DNA of 64,000 nt from NCBI GenBank assembly GCA_035578175.1, contig JAQMRL010000003.1, forward strand, positions 28,208,672 to 28,272,671, in the 5' to 3' direction. This DNA is from Catonia carolina (lineage: Eukaryota > Arthropoda > Insecta > Hemiptera > Achilidae). Below the pieces are notes generated by a model. That model did no database searches and had not been told where the DNA came from. It saw nothing but the letters and a program-made list of their open reading frames with translations. Positions 1 to 9,770 of the stretch are shown in pieces. Positions within the stretch are counted from its first letter, which is position 1. Every line of letters starts with the position of its first letter. The translations under genes and the position numbers were made by a program.

Positions 1-59
1 GCTAGACTTGAAAATCAAAATTAACGCTTCAAAACAAAATTTTGATATACAAAGTCGCT

Positions 60-235
60 TTCACGCCCATCCATAACCTGCCGCTACATGTATCCTCTTC
101 TCTCTTCACTGTCCTTCCTTCCATCTTCCTCTAAGGCGCCTTTGCGGTCTTCTTCCATAAATTCTTCAGCCATCCCATTCTCCTCGGTATTCTCTCCTCG
201 CTCATTCTTTTAAAGTGTCCACGATATACAGTTGG
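60..235 (-). pseudogene. LINE ORF2 C-terminal remnant
   Basis: Read on the minus strand, short frames recall the basic C-terminus of insect LINE endonuclease-reverse transcriptases: GHFKRMSEERIPRR, then in another frame GRRPQRRLRGRWKEG, which resembles the family's 'GRRPKGRPRRRW' pattern. At least one frameshift and several stops break it. No reverse-transcriptase core is present, so only the 3' end of the element survives, as expected of 5'-truncated retrotransposition. The LINE clade cannot be set from so little. The assignment rests on my recall of this family's tail and is tentative. Confidence 0.4.
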
Positions 236-1177
236 TGAAAACACGCCAAGGCTAATACTTCAAGTAAAATTAATACAATACTTAATGAAATGGAAAAATT
301 TACAATTTTAGGGACAATTTTAGTTTCTGGAAGTTGAAATGTTATATTAAAATATATATCTAATTTTTTATTGGAATTTTATATAATATATTAAGCAAAT
401 TATAGACATAAAAATAATTTAAAATATTTACCTTTTGGTAAATATAAATACATTTCGATTGATAATATGCTGTGCTATTTATACTCAGTTACGGCACACA
501 TTTGAATAATAATACTAATAATAAAATACCACATTCAACTGTCTGAATTTTACTTTAGGCTTAACATTTTATGTGCTACCGGCATGATCATACCATTAAT
601 GAACGATGAATTTTACTCTCATATCGTTTCAAAATGTCCTACTAATTAGTATTAGGATTTGTATATTTAACTATATTAAAAATGGAGCAGAGTATAATAT
701 GTGCGAGTACATACAGATTTATATGTTATGACGTCATAACGTATACAGGTACTGTAAATAAAATTACTGTAGCGTAAATAAAACCACACGCGTGGTGGAT
801 GTACGCACGACCACACTAACGCATAAACACATAATTTGTATTTTGTGCTGCGTATAACCTGTGCCTGAATAAAATTTCATGTACACTCATGTATAAAACA
901 TTACAAAATACGTGCAATAATATGTACGAGTACATGTTTTCATTAGTATTTCTTTCTTTAATTTCTAAACCTGTCCAATTATCTAAAACACGAACAAATA
1001 TTGAAAAGAATTTAGTTAATTATTTTACCGTTTAAAACCACTGTTGCAACCAAAATTGACCTCATAAAAGTACTTTCCCCAATCCATTCGGTGATATTAT
1101 AAATTTAAAATTTATATACCGGCAAAACCATTTAACATCTACATTGTAGTTCATTCAACAATTCATTATCAATTCAC
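236..1177. other. AT-rich DNA, nothing recognised
   Basis: No open frame of interest and no repeat matching elsewhere in the window was seen. The stretch around 770-850 is somewhat richer in CG and AC dinucleotides but forms no clear motif. Confidence 0.5.
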
Positions 1178-1670
1178 TCAATGGACTGTCGCCGACCGGG
1201 ACCGACGACACTTGGCGAAACCTTGCTTGCGAATTTGGTGGCCCTGAAAATTGGTTGAGGGTCCAGAGAAGGACCGTTTGGGTTTTTTAAGGTGGCCTTG
1301 AAAAGGGCCGTTGTTGGTGGTTGGAAGCGGCGAGCCGGCGTGCTGAGAGCGGAGCCCGAAGAGTGACGGCTCGGCTACTGGGTTCAGGCCTAGCTCTTCC
1401 TCAGCGGCAATTGGATCACCACTGCAGCGTGACAGTGGTGGCCCCCAAAGCCCCGCAGTGTCGGGTCGGCGTAGGCCGTCGGCCGATAGCGCGGCTGAGG
1501 CGGTTCTCTCCGGTCCCGCGTTAAACTCGGTCTTCACCGTGGCGCCATCAAGCACACACGGGCTTCTTTCAGTCGACCAGGGATGGTGCATTTGGTCTCA
1601 GCTGGGCTCTTCTTCTTCTTTCTTGTTCTTCTCCGTTCAGTAGTTGGTAGACGAGTGACACTTGCTGATT
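1178..1670 (-). other. GC-rich island with histone-type stem-loops
   Basis: This block is clearly more GC- and CpG-rich than the surrounding DNA. It has a 137-codon open frame on the minus strand (1178-1591) and shorter open frames on the plus strand. None resembles a protein I know, and open frames are expected by chance in GC-rich DNA. On the minus strand three short hairpin-like motifs occur close together: GGCCCTTTTCAAGGCC (1294-1309), GGTCCTTCTCTGGACC (1260-1275) and TTTTCAGGGCC (1240-1250). The first and third closely resemble the stem-loop that ends metazoan replication-dependent histone mRNAs (consensus GGYYCTTTTCAGRRCC). No histone coding sequence was found upstream on that strand. 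The block abuts the HINE fragment starting at 1671. It may be a captured or degraded gene end, or part of an unknown element. Confidence 0.45.
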
Positions 1671-1845
1671 CAAACTAAGGTTGGTTTTCATTTTGCATCA
1701 TTAACCCATTATAAGAATAAGGTTATCGTTTTTTGAGGTTAATTTTTTTTGTTTATTTCTAATGTTTTATTACTGATGTTAGGTTATTTTGTTCATTTTT
1801 GCATTGGTAAGATAAAGTCGTGTGAGTGTTTTACACCAGATTTGT
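1671..1845 (+). mobile_element. HINE/DINE-like element, 3' fragment
   Basis: This is the 3' terminal ~175 bp of the HINE family described at 29364. It shows the CAAACTAAGGTTGGTTTTCATT block, a diverged subterminal motif (GGTAAGATAAAGTCG) and the terminal hairpin GTGTGAGTGTTTTACACC. The 5' part is absent and the GC-rich island lies directly in its place. Confidence 0.75.
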
Positions 1846-4039
1846 TATTAGTTAATAACATATTAATAGTATATTAATATGTATTATAATAGTATACAAT
1901 AGTGTTATAATAGTATAATTAGTTAATAGTATATTAGTTAATAATAATAAAAACTGTGTTCGGATACTAAATGATATATATCGTAGTGGTGAAGTAGATG
2001 TTTTTAATGAGATTGTAATTGGCTTCAGGAAAATGATTGTTACACCATAAGTTTTATAAATAAGTGATTATTTCAATTTGATAAAGATGGGTACATTATT
2101 TAGAATTTTTAAATGTGTTTTTATTTCAGGTTGTATGTATTAAAAAAATTAATCTTTAATAATTATCTTTATGCACTTTGCTTGCAAATGAAATCATCTC
2201 ATAGTACCAGCTAATATTAGGTGTAGTTACCACCGAAATTTTCTCCTTCGTTGAAGAACCGTAGGGGCTTTTTGTATATATATTTCTTTTCTGATAGATC
2301 AAACGCTGTACATTAAGATTTACATTTGCTGTCATACTGTATTTTCTTCTAAATCAAGCTTAGGTTACCCGCTTTCCTGCTTAGAATAGGATTTTTTCGT
2401 GGTGAAACGGGATTGCTATAAAGGGAGTATGGAGGCCACCAAAAAAGAAAAAAATATTTACTAAAGGACTACGTCGTAATCTGTCTAACATGTAATAAGG
2501 GTCTTCTTTAATTTGTTTTTAAAAGTATCTAGTGATTTAAAAGTTTTAATTTAAGTGCAGCTGAAATTTTCAGATCGTAAAGAATTTACAATAAATAATT
2601 TACAGACATATTTTTAAAGTATAATAAAAATTAAAAAACTTTAATTAATTTATACTTAAGATGAATTCTAATTTTTAATTATTTTATAAATCTTTTAAAT
2701 AAATTTAATTAAGTCGATTTAAAGTCTTCAATTATCTTTAATCTCATCGGTCAAACCATTGTATGGAATGGCAAATACGTGGTTGTTTTACAAATAACCT
2801 CGTTTTCTTCAATTCCGTTTTACAATGATAATAACGTACGAATATTAGTGCGTGAATTGTTTGAAAAGGATTATTTATTTGATAGTTATAACTTTGCCTA
2901 TTTGGTTAAGTCAATCATTTTAATGGTTCAACAGTTTTCTTTTCTTTTCTTTTTATTGTGAAAAGTGGTTTTAATGGAAATCCTTTCTAACGTAAATATA
3001 TTTTTTATTAAACTCAACGTATTATAAATGTAAGCTAAGTAGCTATTTATATGAATATTACGTTTTGTGTTATATTATTATTATTTTAATATTCCTTCCT
3101 AAGGATATCATTACGGAGGAGAATATTTATCTTTTCCGAAAAAGGAGTAAGTAAGATGGAAAATAGAAAAAAACAGAGAAGAGAAGAACAACTCTCCGCT
3201 ATGCAATTTTATGTTTACTCATATTGTAGGATAAAATTTAAGGAAGCGGCGAGAGAAAATACTGATGGTGGTAGAAGTTGGTAGATGATGTAAATACTAG
3301 AGTGAAGCGAGATCAAGATTTTCGGTGATACAGAGGAAAGAGAGAAAGCGAGTGAGGGTTCGGGAGATTAAAGAGGTTGTAATCTCCGCATTAAGTGAGA
3401 AGAAGAATCCCTTTCCAAAAACATTAATTAAATTTTTAGAAGAGACAAGTACCGCGTCTAGTGTCATCACCATTCTTTTACTGAGGGATAAATCCACTGT
3501 TAGACTTGTCTTAATATTTCTTTAACATCTCTAACATATTTTTTAATGTTTTTATACCTGCCGTAGCTACATGTAGCGTTAAAAGTAAAAATCTTTTAAA
3601 TATAATTAAAAATAATTTCGTATTTGTCTTCTTGGCTAACTTAAAATTTAGAGCAATTATCATTTAATATACGTGAAGTGTTTAGTAAAAAGAGTATTAG
3701 TGAAAAATCAAAATTTATTAAGACACATTTTATTTTATAATCTCAAAATAGAAACATTGATTTATGGTAAAAACTATAGGTACATTTATGGTTACACCAA
3801 CTATTCAGTTTGTGATTACCGCCAACGTTTATATCTTAAAATAATAATGGGTTTAAAAATTAAGATCAACAGATCGTACCATATGACGTTTACCCTTCGT
3901 AAATAAACATGTTCACAATTCCTTTATTCGACCAATTTCTTTCCCAACCAAACAATGTTGGGAATCTTGGGTTGTATTTAGACAGGCGGTTGACGCTGGA
4001 CATACCTGTTAACTATACATGACAATTCTTTTTCGTAAT
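1846..4039. other. AT-rich DNA, nothing recognised
   Basis: The first ~100 bases are TAATA/TTAATA-type low complexity. Around 3120-3380 the plus strand is purine-rich. Small open frames (2779-2961, 3325-3525, 3673-3906) have no recognisable domain and look fortuitous. Confidence 0.5.
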
Positions 4040-4500
4040 GTGCCTTCTCCAATCAGAGTTTGGCAATCATGATAGCTATTCTAACTTTGGGCACCGCAGC
4101 TCTGAATAGCTCCGCTGAGGTAGAACAAAACCAGTCGCGAAGATTCTTCAACCAAGAAATTCTTCTTCTTCTCACAACTCTCTTCCCCTGGATCTTGCCT
4201 TGTATTATCAAGCGAAGCATTTCATTTCTTGGTCCACGTATAATATGACCCAGATATCTCATTTTCCTTTTTTGGATGGCCTAAACAAGCTCCTTTTCTG
4301 TTCCCATTCTCTGTAACACTGTCTCGTTGAGTGCTTTATCCGTCCAGGGTATTTTTACCATGCGCCTGTGCAAGCAAAGCTCAAACGCATCTATTCTCCT
4401 AATATTCATCTAATATTCCTCCTGATATTCATCTTCTTTAACGTCCAAGCGTCCAAGCGTCCGCGCCATATAACACTGTTGAGAAGATGCAGCATCAAAC
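4040..4500 (-). pseudogene. LINE ORF2 C-terminal region
   Basis: The minus strand encodes the C-terminal region of an insect LINE endonuclease-reverse transcriptase, downstream of the RT catalytic core. A 69-codon frame (4262-4053) carries MRYLGHIIRGPRNEM, LIIQGKIQGKR, RRRRISWLKNLRDWF and a tail like STSAELFRAAVPKVRIA. This order (RYLGHI, GKIQGKR, RRRxSWLxNLR, ELFRAA) is characteristic of these proteins. Upstream, in another frame, 4390-4290 reads FELCLHRRMVKIPWTDKALN, the preceding block, so at least one frameshift separates the two. The piece is 5'-truncated near 4500, well short of the catalytic FADD-type motif. It is a dead remnant; the clade is not certain. Confidence 0.8.
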
Positions 4501-4530
4501 CATCCTCAATCTCAGGTGACAATTACTAAA

Positions 4531-4802
4531 GACCTATTCCCAGGACGCTAGTTTACTAGCTGCAAGTACTAGCGTCGTGGGAATGAATAACAAGCAACTA
4601 GTTTAGTTACGCAATAGTAGGATATTCACTAGCGTGCTTGTGACTTTGAACATGTTTTATTTTACTAGCGCTAGTAGGGGAGACAATGTCATGTGATTGA
4701 CTAGCGCTACTAATTAAGCTCGTATGAACTTCGGAAACGTTGCTAGTTACTAATAAGCTGCTAGCACTAGCAACTAGTAAACTAGTGTCGTGGGAATAGA
4801 CC
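4531..4802. mobile_element. CTAG-rich MITE, 272 bp
   Basis: The two ends are inverted copies: left GACCTATTCCCAGGACGCTAG, right (reverse complement) GGTCTATTCCCACGACACTAG, and the similarity continues for about 40 bp. A TAAA direct repeat flanks it (4527-4530 and 4803-4806), a plausible target-site duplication. There is no coding capacity. The interior is dense in CTAG and ACTAGC motifs on both strands. The superfamily is not certain. Confidence 0.75.
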
Positions 4803-4919
4803 TAAAATGACAGAATGAAACATTATGCAGATTTTACGACAAGGAATAATAAATTACCCATGACTTCAAAACTCTTAACGTAGCCTACTAAGCAATGCTT
4901 TAAACGATCTGGTTGTATA

Positions 4920-5240
4920 GTAGCCAGATTTATGATACAGCAAAGCCGTTAGTTATTTCAAAAAAAAGCGTTTCATAAGTAAATTCTTGCCAATCACTTC
5001 TAATTCCCCGAGTTACGTAGGGCCCAGTAAAATATTACACAATTTTACCTACGTGACATTTTGAATCTGTCTCTGAACCTACACGTAGATTCAGAGACAG
5101 ACTCAAAAATCATGATAATCCCTTATTACGCAACATAGGTTCTCCCAATCTACCAGGAAGGGCACAAAAACGACTGATACGACGGAGTAGATATGATAGT
5201 TATTAAATTAATGCAACACTAATAGCTACAAATCGAATTA
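4920..5240 (+). repeat. Dispersed ~330-bp repeat E, copy 1
   Basis: Collinear with 8500-8840. Shared landmarks are AGTAAATTCTTGC, CCGAGTTACGTA, a tract with CAGA..CAGACT..AAAATCAT, and ACGACTGA followed by a GTAGA..GATA end. Divergence is substantial, so the repeat is old. No coding capacity or element ends were defined. Confidence 0.65.
5061..5106. repeat. 17-bp hairpin
   Basis: TTGAATCTGTCTCTGAA (5061-5077) is followed after 12 bases by TTCAGAGACAGACTCAA (5090-5106). The arms are inverse with one mismatch. The paralogous position in the other repeat E copy keeps only one recognisable arm. Confidence 0.75.
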
Positions 5241-5420
5241 AAAATTTGTATGAGACACAATTTTAATTTTCTGGGTGGTGTCTCCTCTAAACCACACCTA
5301 ACTAATTAACTTCATACCGTAACTCCATTTTAACATAACACTAGTAGCTAAAAATCTAATTAAAATATTTATTAACCCTTATATTAATTTTCTGGGTGGT
5401 ATTCTCCTCTAAACCATTAG
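5215..5420 (+). repeat. Two-unit tandem repeat, ~122 bp period
   Basis: A unit containing ACACTAATAGCTACAAATC, AATTAAAA and TTAATTTTCTGGGTGGT..TCTCCTCTAAACCA occurs twice, starting near 5217 and 5339. The copies are diverged. Confidence 0.65.
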
Positions 5421-6713
5421 CTCCATTTCTTTTTTATTTAGTTACACCTCATCATTTTTGCTATTAAATAGTTGTCTTTTTACAGTTTAAAAATTAATTA
5501 ACTAAGCCAGTAAAGAAAATAAACTCTGCAGTTTAAATTCTAAAAAAATTAAAAAAATAGTTTAACTAATCAATATTTTGTTTTTATTTTATTTTTTTAT
5601 TTATATACACTTTAATTTATATTAAAATTCTTTCGTATGAGAATATTGGTGCGTAAAGTAAAATTAAGTTCATTTATTTTAGATCACGCAAACAATAAAA
5701 CCATTATAGTAACCACAATTACATAATTATTATTAAAGTATTTTAAAAAGCATTGATTACAAAATATAATTAAAAATTAAATTAAAATAACTAATTTAAC
5801 AAAAAGTGGGTAAACATTACGAACAAATTAAGTAATAATTTATAACAAATAGTAAATATTTATGGAAAAAATTTAATTAACAACACTGAATATTACTCAG
5901 GGAAAATTAAAATTTGAGTGTTTTCTAAATGTTTTTGTGTGTATGCAATTGTTTGAAAAATAAAAATTTATTCTGTATATCGTTGATTTCTGGTAGCATG
6001 CGTTTTGTGCTTTGTGTTATATTGAAGTGTATTTTAGACTATTTAATTGTAGGCATTATGTGCGTAAGTGTTTATTCAGCAGGAAAGAGGTTTTAATTAA
6101 TTTATCTCTCGCAAAACTAGAAAGTGTCTCACATCTGGTATTTTGATATTGTACATGTTTTTTGTGGCTAGTATTATCTGGAAGCCCAGATAATAAGTGC
6201 TAGATGAAAGCAAGCCTCAAGTCAAACGTTAAAGGCAAGTCCTCCTTTCTCCTCACCCAGGTTTTCTGCCGTAACGTCTGTTCATATCTGGTGTAATTGT
6301 GTTATTATATAGGTGACAGTACATCTGGCAATACTGCAGCTAAATTGGTAGTAATTGCCTTAAAGCTTGTTTTCATTCAGCGCTTACGGTTATCCGATCT
6401 TTGACAAATAGTTTGATATCATAAGAATTAAGATAAGATCAAAATTTTTAGATTTTACGAAGAAATTTAAAAACAAATTTTAAAAGTATGTACCTATATG
6501 AAAAACTTGGAAAATATCTTTTCTAATTTCAGTTCGGGTAATTAGTGTGCGTTAGAATCTAGTACGCTTTCTTTTTTTGGTACCAAATATGCTCACTAAT
6601 AATGAAGCAGTTGATTCGATTTTTAAATAGAATATTAGTGTATTTACGCCTTAAATTTTATACTTTAGTTCCTGTTTTTGACATCAATCTCCAGTGATCT
6701 TAACGACACATTC
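5421..6713. other. AT-rich DNA, nothing recognised
   Basis: 5500-5900 is very AT-rich with no stable open frame. No match to the other repeats in the window was seen. Confidence 0.5.
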
Positions 6714-6998
6714 TTTTACTTTCCCTTGCTTGTATGAATATATAGGAAGGAAAGTCTTGTTTTCATGTCGATTTTTCTAAATCAAGTTTTCACCGGATCT
6801 TTACGCTTTGCCAACAACAAGCCAAACTAAGGCTGGTTTTCATTTTGCATAATTCACTCATGATCAAAATTAGGTTATGTTTTTTGATGTTAGTTTTTTT
6901 CTTTGTTTCTAATGTTTTATTGCTAATGTTAGGTTATATTGTTCATTATTTTCATTGGCAAGAGAGGGTCGTGTGAGTGTTTCAGACGAGATTTTTTT
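6714..6998 (+). mobile_element. HINE-like element, internally deleted, 285 bp
   Basis: Both ends of the HINE family are present but the middle is gone. The 5' end reads TTTTACTTTCCCTTGCTTGTATGAATATATAGG and the CACCGGATC block. It then jumps directly to the 3' block (AAACTAAGGCTGGTTTTCATT) and ends in the subterminal motif GGCAAGAGAGGGTCG and a decayed hairpin. The microsatellite and both internal blocks are deleted. Confidence 0.8.
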
Positions 6999-7599
6999 GG
7001 ATTATAGTTACATCAAAAACTCAGAATATTAGCAATTACATTGTGTTCGGAAGTTTCTGAATAAATAAAGCTGTGATCTAACAAATTTAATAAAAAAACG
7101 CCCTAACCTCAAAATCAGTTTAACAGTAGAATACGTTCACAAAAAGTCTAAAAACTTATCATTTTTTATAATAAAATATAAAAATATTAGTTTCGTTCGG
7201 AATATTTACTTACGGTATGTGGTTTACATTATATTGAAACTAAGCTGATGTATCAATAAAGACAAATTCTTTCCTCTTTCTTAAATCGTTTTTACAAAAA
7301 CTTGTTTTCAGAATTTAAATTTTCTATTAATAAAACAATCATGTTTTATAAAATATTACAACAAATCTCTATGCAACATTCTACATTGCATCTTATACTA
7401 TTTTTAAAATAAAATTAAAGTAATAAAACTGAATAAATTTCACAACCCATAAATCACTTTTGTAATGTAGTTTACCATGAAATATTCATAGCAGTTTAAA
7501 ATATTTTCTTAAACTTTACATTTATTAACCTGATTATGTATATTATCATAATTTATATTTGTTTCTATATCATTCAAAATTATTTTTTTGTTTTTAATT
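6999..7599. other. AT-rich DNA, nothing recognised
   Basis: Nothing was seen beyond runs of A and T. Confidence 0.5.
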
Positions 7600-7665
7600 T
7601 ATTTATTTAAAGTCGCATCAACTGCTTGGTCATTACCGACTACGGTGGATTATGTAACATAATCC
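7600..7665 (-). mobile_element. SINE-B 3' fragment
   Basis: Contains the SINE-B 3' module TTTAAAGTCGCATCAACTGC, TTGGTCATTACCGACTACGGTGG. The tRNA-like head is missing, so this is a 5'-truncated copy. Confidence 0.7.
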
Positions 7666-7789
7666 ATTTTTTTTTTATCCATTTTATTTTTATTCATTAC
7701 TATTAATCTATTAAATAACATTACTCGTATTTAATTTTAAATACATTACGTACAAAAAACATACATCTTAAATAAGGTTTATTTAAACT

Positions 7790-7935
7790 TCTTCTTCTCC
7801 TTCTTCTTCTTCTCCTCCTTCTTTTTCTCATACTTCTTCTTTTTCTTCTTCTCTAAGGATAAGATTTCCAGAAACTGTTCCTGTACCCATTTCTTACGCG
7901 GTCTTCCTACATTTCTCCTACTTATGGGTTAATAA
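7790..7935 (-). pseudogene. LINE ORF2 C-terminus with GAA-rich tail
   Basis: The minus strand reads RRNVGRPRKKWVQEQFLE and then runs into a (GAA)n-like tract (CTT/TTC on the plus strand, 7790-7855). RNVGRPRKRW is the familiar end of many insect LINE endonuclease-reverse transcriptase proteins. The GAA tract lies at the 3' end, where a LINE tail would be. The copy is heavily 5'-truncated. Confidence 0.5.
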
Positions 7936-8499
7936 TTTGAGTGCAGCTAATGGCGTTCTTTCCAGTGTTATTCTTCCCAAGTCCCGGAAAGGACAGGAAT
8001 AACGGAAATAAAACTGGAATGTAAAGAAAACGGAAATTGGATTGCAAAAATTACCTTCTTAAAATAAAAATTATGTAGAAAAACTTGAGTTTTTTGAATT
8101 TGATATAATATTTTACAAAATATCAACAATTTTAAAATTTTCTTTACAAATACTTCGTGCTTAGTATTTTAGCACAAAATTCCTCCGTGAGTTCTATAAA
8201 TAACGAATACATTCCTCCAGGAAAATTTGTTTTAGCAAGTCCACAAAAATAGTTTAGTTTTCGTTGAACTAAGCATTCCAGAATGTTTAATTTCAATTAA
8301 TTACTTTACTGCTTAAAATTATAAGTATATCACCTTATCTTCATTCTGCTTATCCTCATTATTATTGTACTTAAAAAGTTTTTATCCTCCTTACCCTGAT
8401 TGTCTTTATTCTGCTTATAATATTCTATTTTGAAAATTAATTTATATCATAAACTTTTCTCTTTAAATTCTGTAATTTCTACCACATTTTTACGGTGTT
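7936..8499. other. AT-rich DNA, nothing recognised
   Basis: No repeat or open frame of note was seen. Confidence 0.5.
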
Positions 8500-8840
8500 A
8501 TTTATTTATGGTGCAGCAATACTGTCAGTTATTTCACAAATATAACGTTTTCAAAGTAAATTCTTGCGACTCATTAATAATTCTCCGAGTTACGTATCCA
8601 ATAATACACTACACAATCACTTACGCGTCTCTTACGTAAATGACACATTTCTAAAGTTTGTACCTCAGGTTCAGATACAGACTTCAAAATCATAATTATT
8701 CCTTAATACGTATGCTACATAAATTCTTCCGATCTACCTCGAATCGCACAAAGACGACTGAAATGCTAAAGGCGTAGACGTGATACATTAACACAACTCT
8801 AATAGTAGTAAAAACTTTAGTACAAAATTTTAATTTAACG
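8500..8840 (+). repeat. Dispersed ~330-bp repeat E, copy 2
   Basis: Paralogue of 4920-5240 in the same orientation, with shared blocks AGTAAATTCTTGCGA, CTCCGAGTTACGTA and AGACGACTGA. A 69-codon open frame (8430-8639) crosses its start and has no recognisable domain. Confidence 0.65.
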
Positions 8841-9194
8841 CATTTTTTTGTTATTTGGAGCATTTATCAATGGTTGGTGACCTCCTAAAAGTAGTAAACG
8901 CGGTTATTTTTTAATTTAATACACACTGTGAACATTTTGGTAGTTGTTTTTGTACAGTTGCAGAACTAAAAAAAAATGCGGTTTTTGTTTTATTATGGCA
9001 GCGAAAAAAAAAGAATTCTATATTTTTTGTTATATATCAATTAACAGATTTAAGCTAACTTGCGAAATTTTTTATACTTCTTAAAATTTAAGGTATAACG
9101 GTCTCAAAATTCAAAAATTATTCCTTATTATGCAAATTTACTATTTATTATTTATTTTAAAAATGTATTCACCGGGTTGGTACGTACCAACTTC
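8841..9194. other. AT-rich DNA, nothing recognised
   Basis: Nothing beyond poly-A and poly-T tracts was seen. Confidence 0.5.
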
Positions 9195-9371
9195 GCCGGC
9201 CGCATTGGCGAAATTGGTAACGTGCTCGCCTCTCATCATGCGGTCTTGGGTTCGAATCCCATTTAGGCACGGCATTTTTTCATAAGTTACAAAATATCAT
9301 TTCATCATTCACCACATTCATTACTGCATTAGCAGTAATTGCAGAACAGTCGGACGTTAAACCAAAAAAAA
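9195..9371 (+). mobile_element. SINE-C, tRNA-headed SINE
   Basis: The head has a good pol III A-box region (TTGGCGAAATTGGTAAC) and a perfect B box (GGTTCGAATCC, about 9249-9259), as in a tRNA gene. The anticodon region does not fold as a functional tRNA. After a short body it ends GCAGAACAGTCGGACGTTAAACC and poly-A. The tail motif CAGTC(A/G)GACGT is shared with copies at 48556 and 49781. Transcription would run left to right from internal promoters. Confidence 0.75.
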
Positions 9372-9372
9372 G

Positions 9373-9585
9373 GGTCGGTACGCGGTAAGGACATCACCTC
9401 AAGTCAACAGTTTAACAGCTGATTTTCAGAGACGGAGGTTCCGTAATTCAAATCCTATTAAAAGTAGTTACTTTTGTACGAATTTTAATAATAAACAGTG
9501 GTTACCTGTGTACTCTAATAGTAGGATTTCAATTAACCAAAATCTCTCAGGAATGGTACGCCTGAGTCTGTACTTTTTTATTATA
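9373..9585 (+). mobile_element. SINE-D copy 1, probable tRNA-derived SINE
   Basis: Collinear with the reverse complement of 18303-18542. Shared blocks include ACAGCTGAT, GAGACG.AGGTTC, CAAATCCTA, CAGTGGTTACC.GTGTACT and TCAATTAACCAAA. A weak B-box-like ATTCAAATCC sits at about 9446. This body recalls a SINE type common in insect genomes. It begins immediately after the A-tail of the SINE-C copy. Confidence 0.65.
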
Positions 9586-9639
9586 GTTAAAGTTTTACTA
9601 TTAACTTTTTATTTTATTATAGTAATTTTTAAAATTTAT

Positions 9640-9770
9640 TGTTAGGGAACTATGGATTAGGGTTACAAAACGAGGTATTTTAACGCGTTAACATTTTCAG
9701 ACCCTACCCGGTAGACGAACACGTGATTTTCTTTTTGTAGTTTAGAGTGGCACTACGCAATCTGATTATA
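9640..9770 (-). mobile_element. SINE-B, degraded
   Basis: Resembles the 18637 copy: TAACGCGTTAACATTTTCAG, ACCCTACCCGG, then traces of a tRNA-like head. Heavily mutated. Confidence 0.45.

Noticed and set aside
1178..1591. 137-codon protein-coding gene
   Set aside because: No recognisable domain; the GC-rich island has long open frames on both strands, as expected by chance.
9195..9270. A functional tRNA gene
   Set aside because: A and B boxes are present but the anticodon arm cannot fold; the shared 3' tail shows it is a SINE head.
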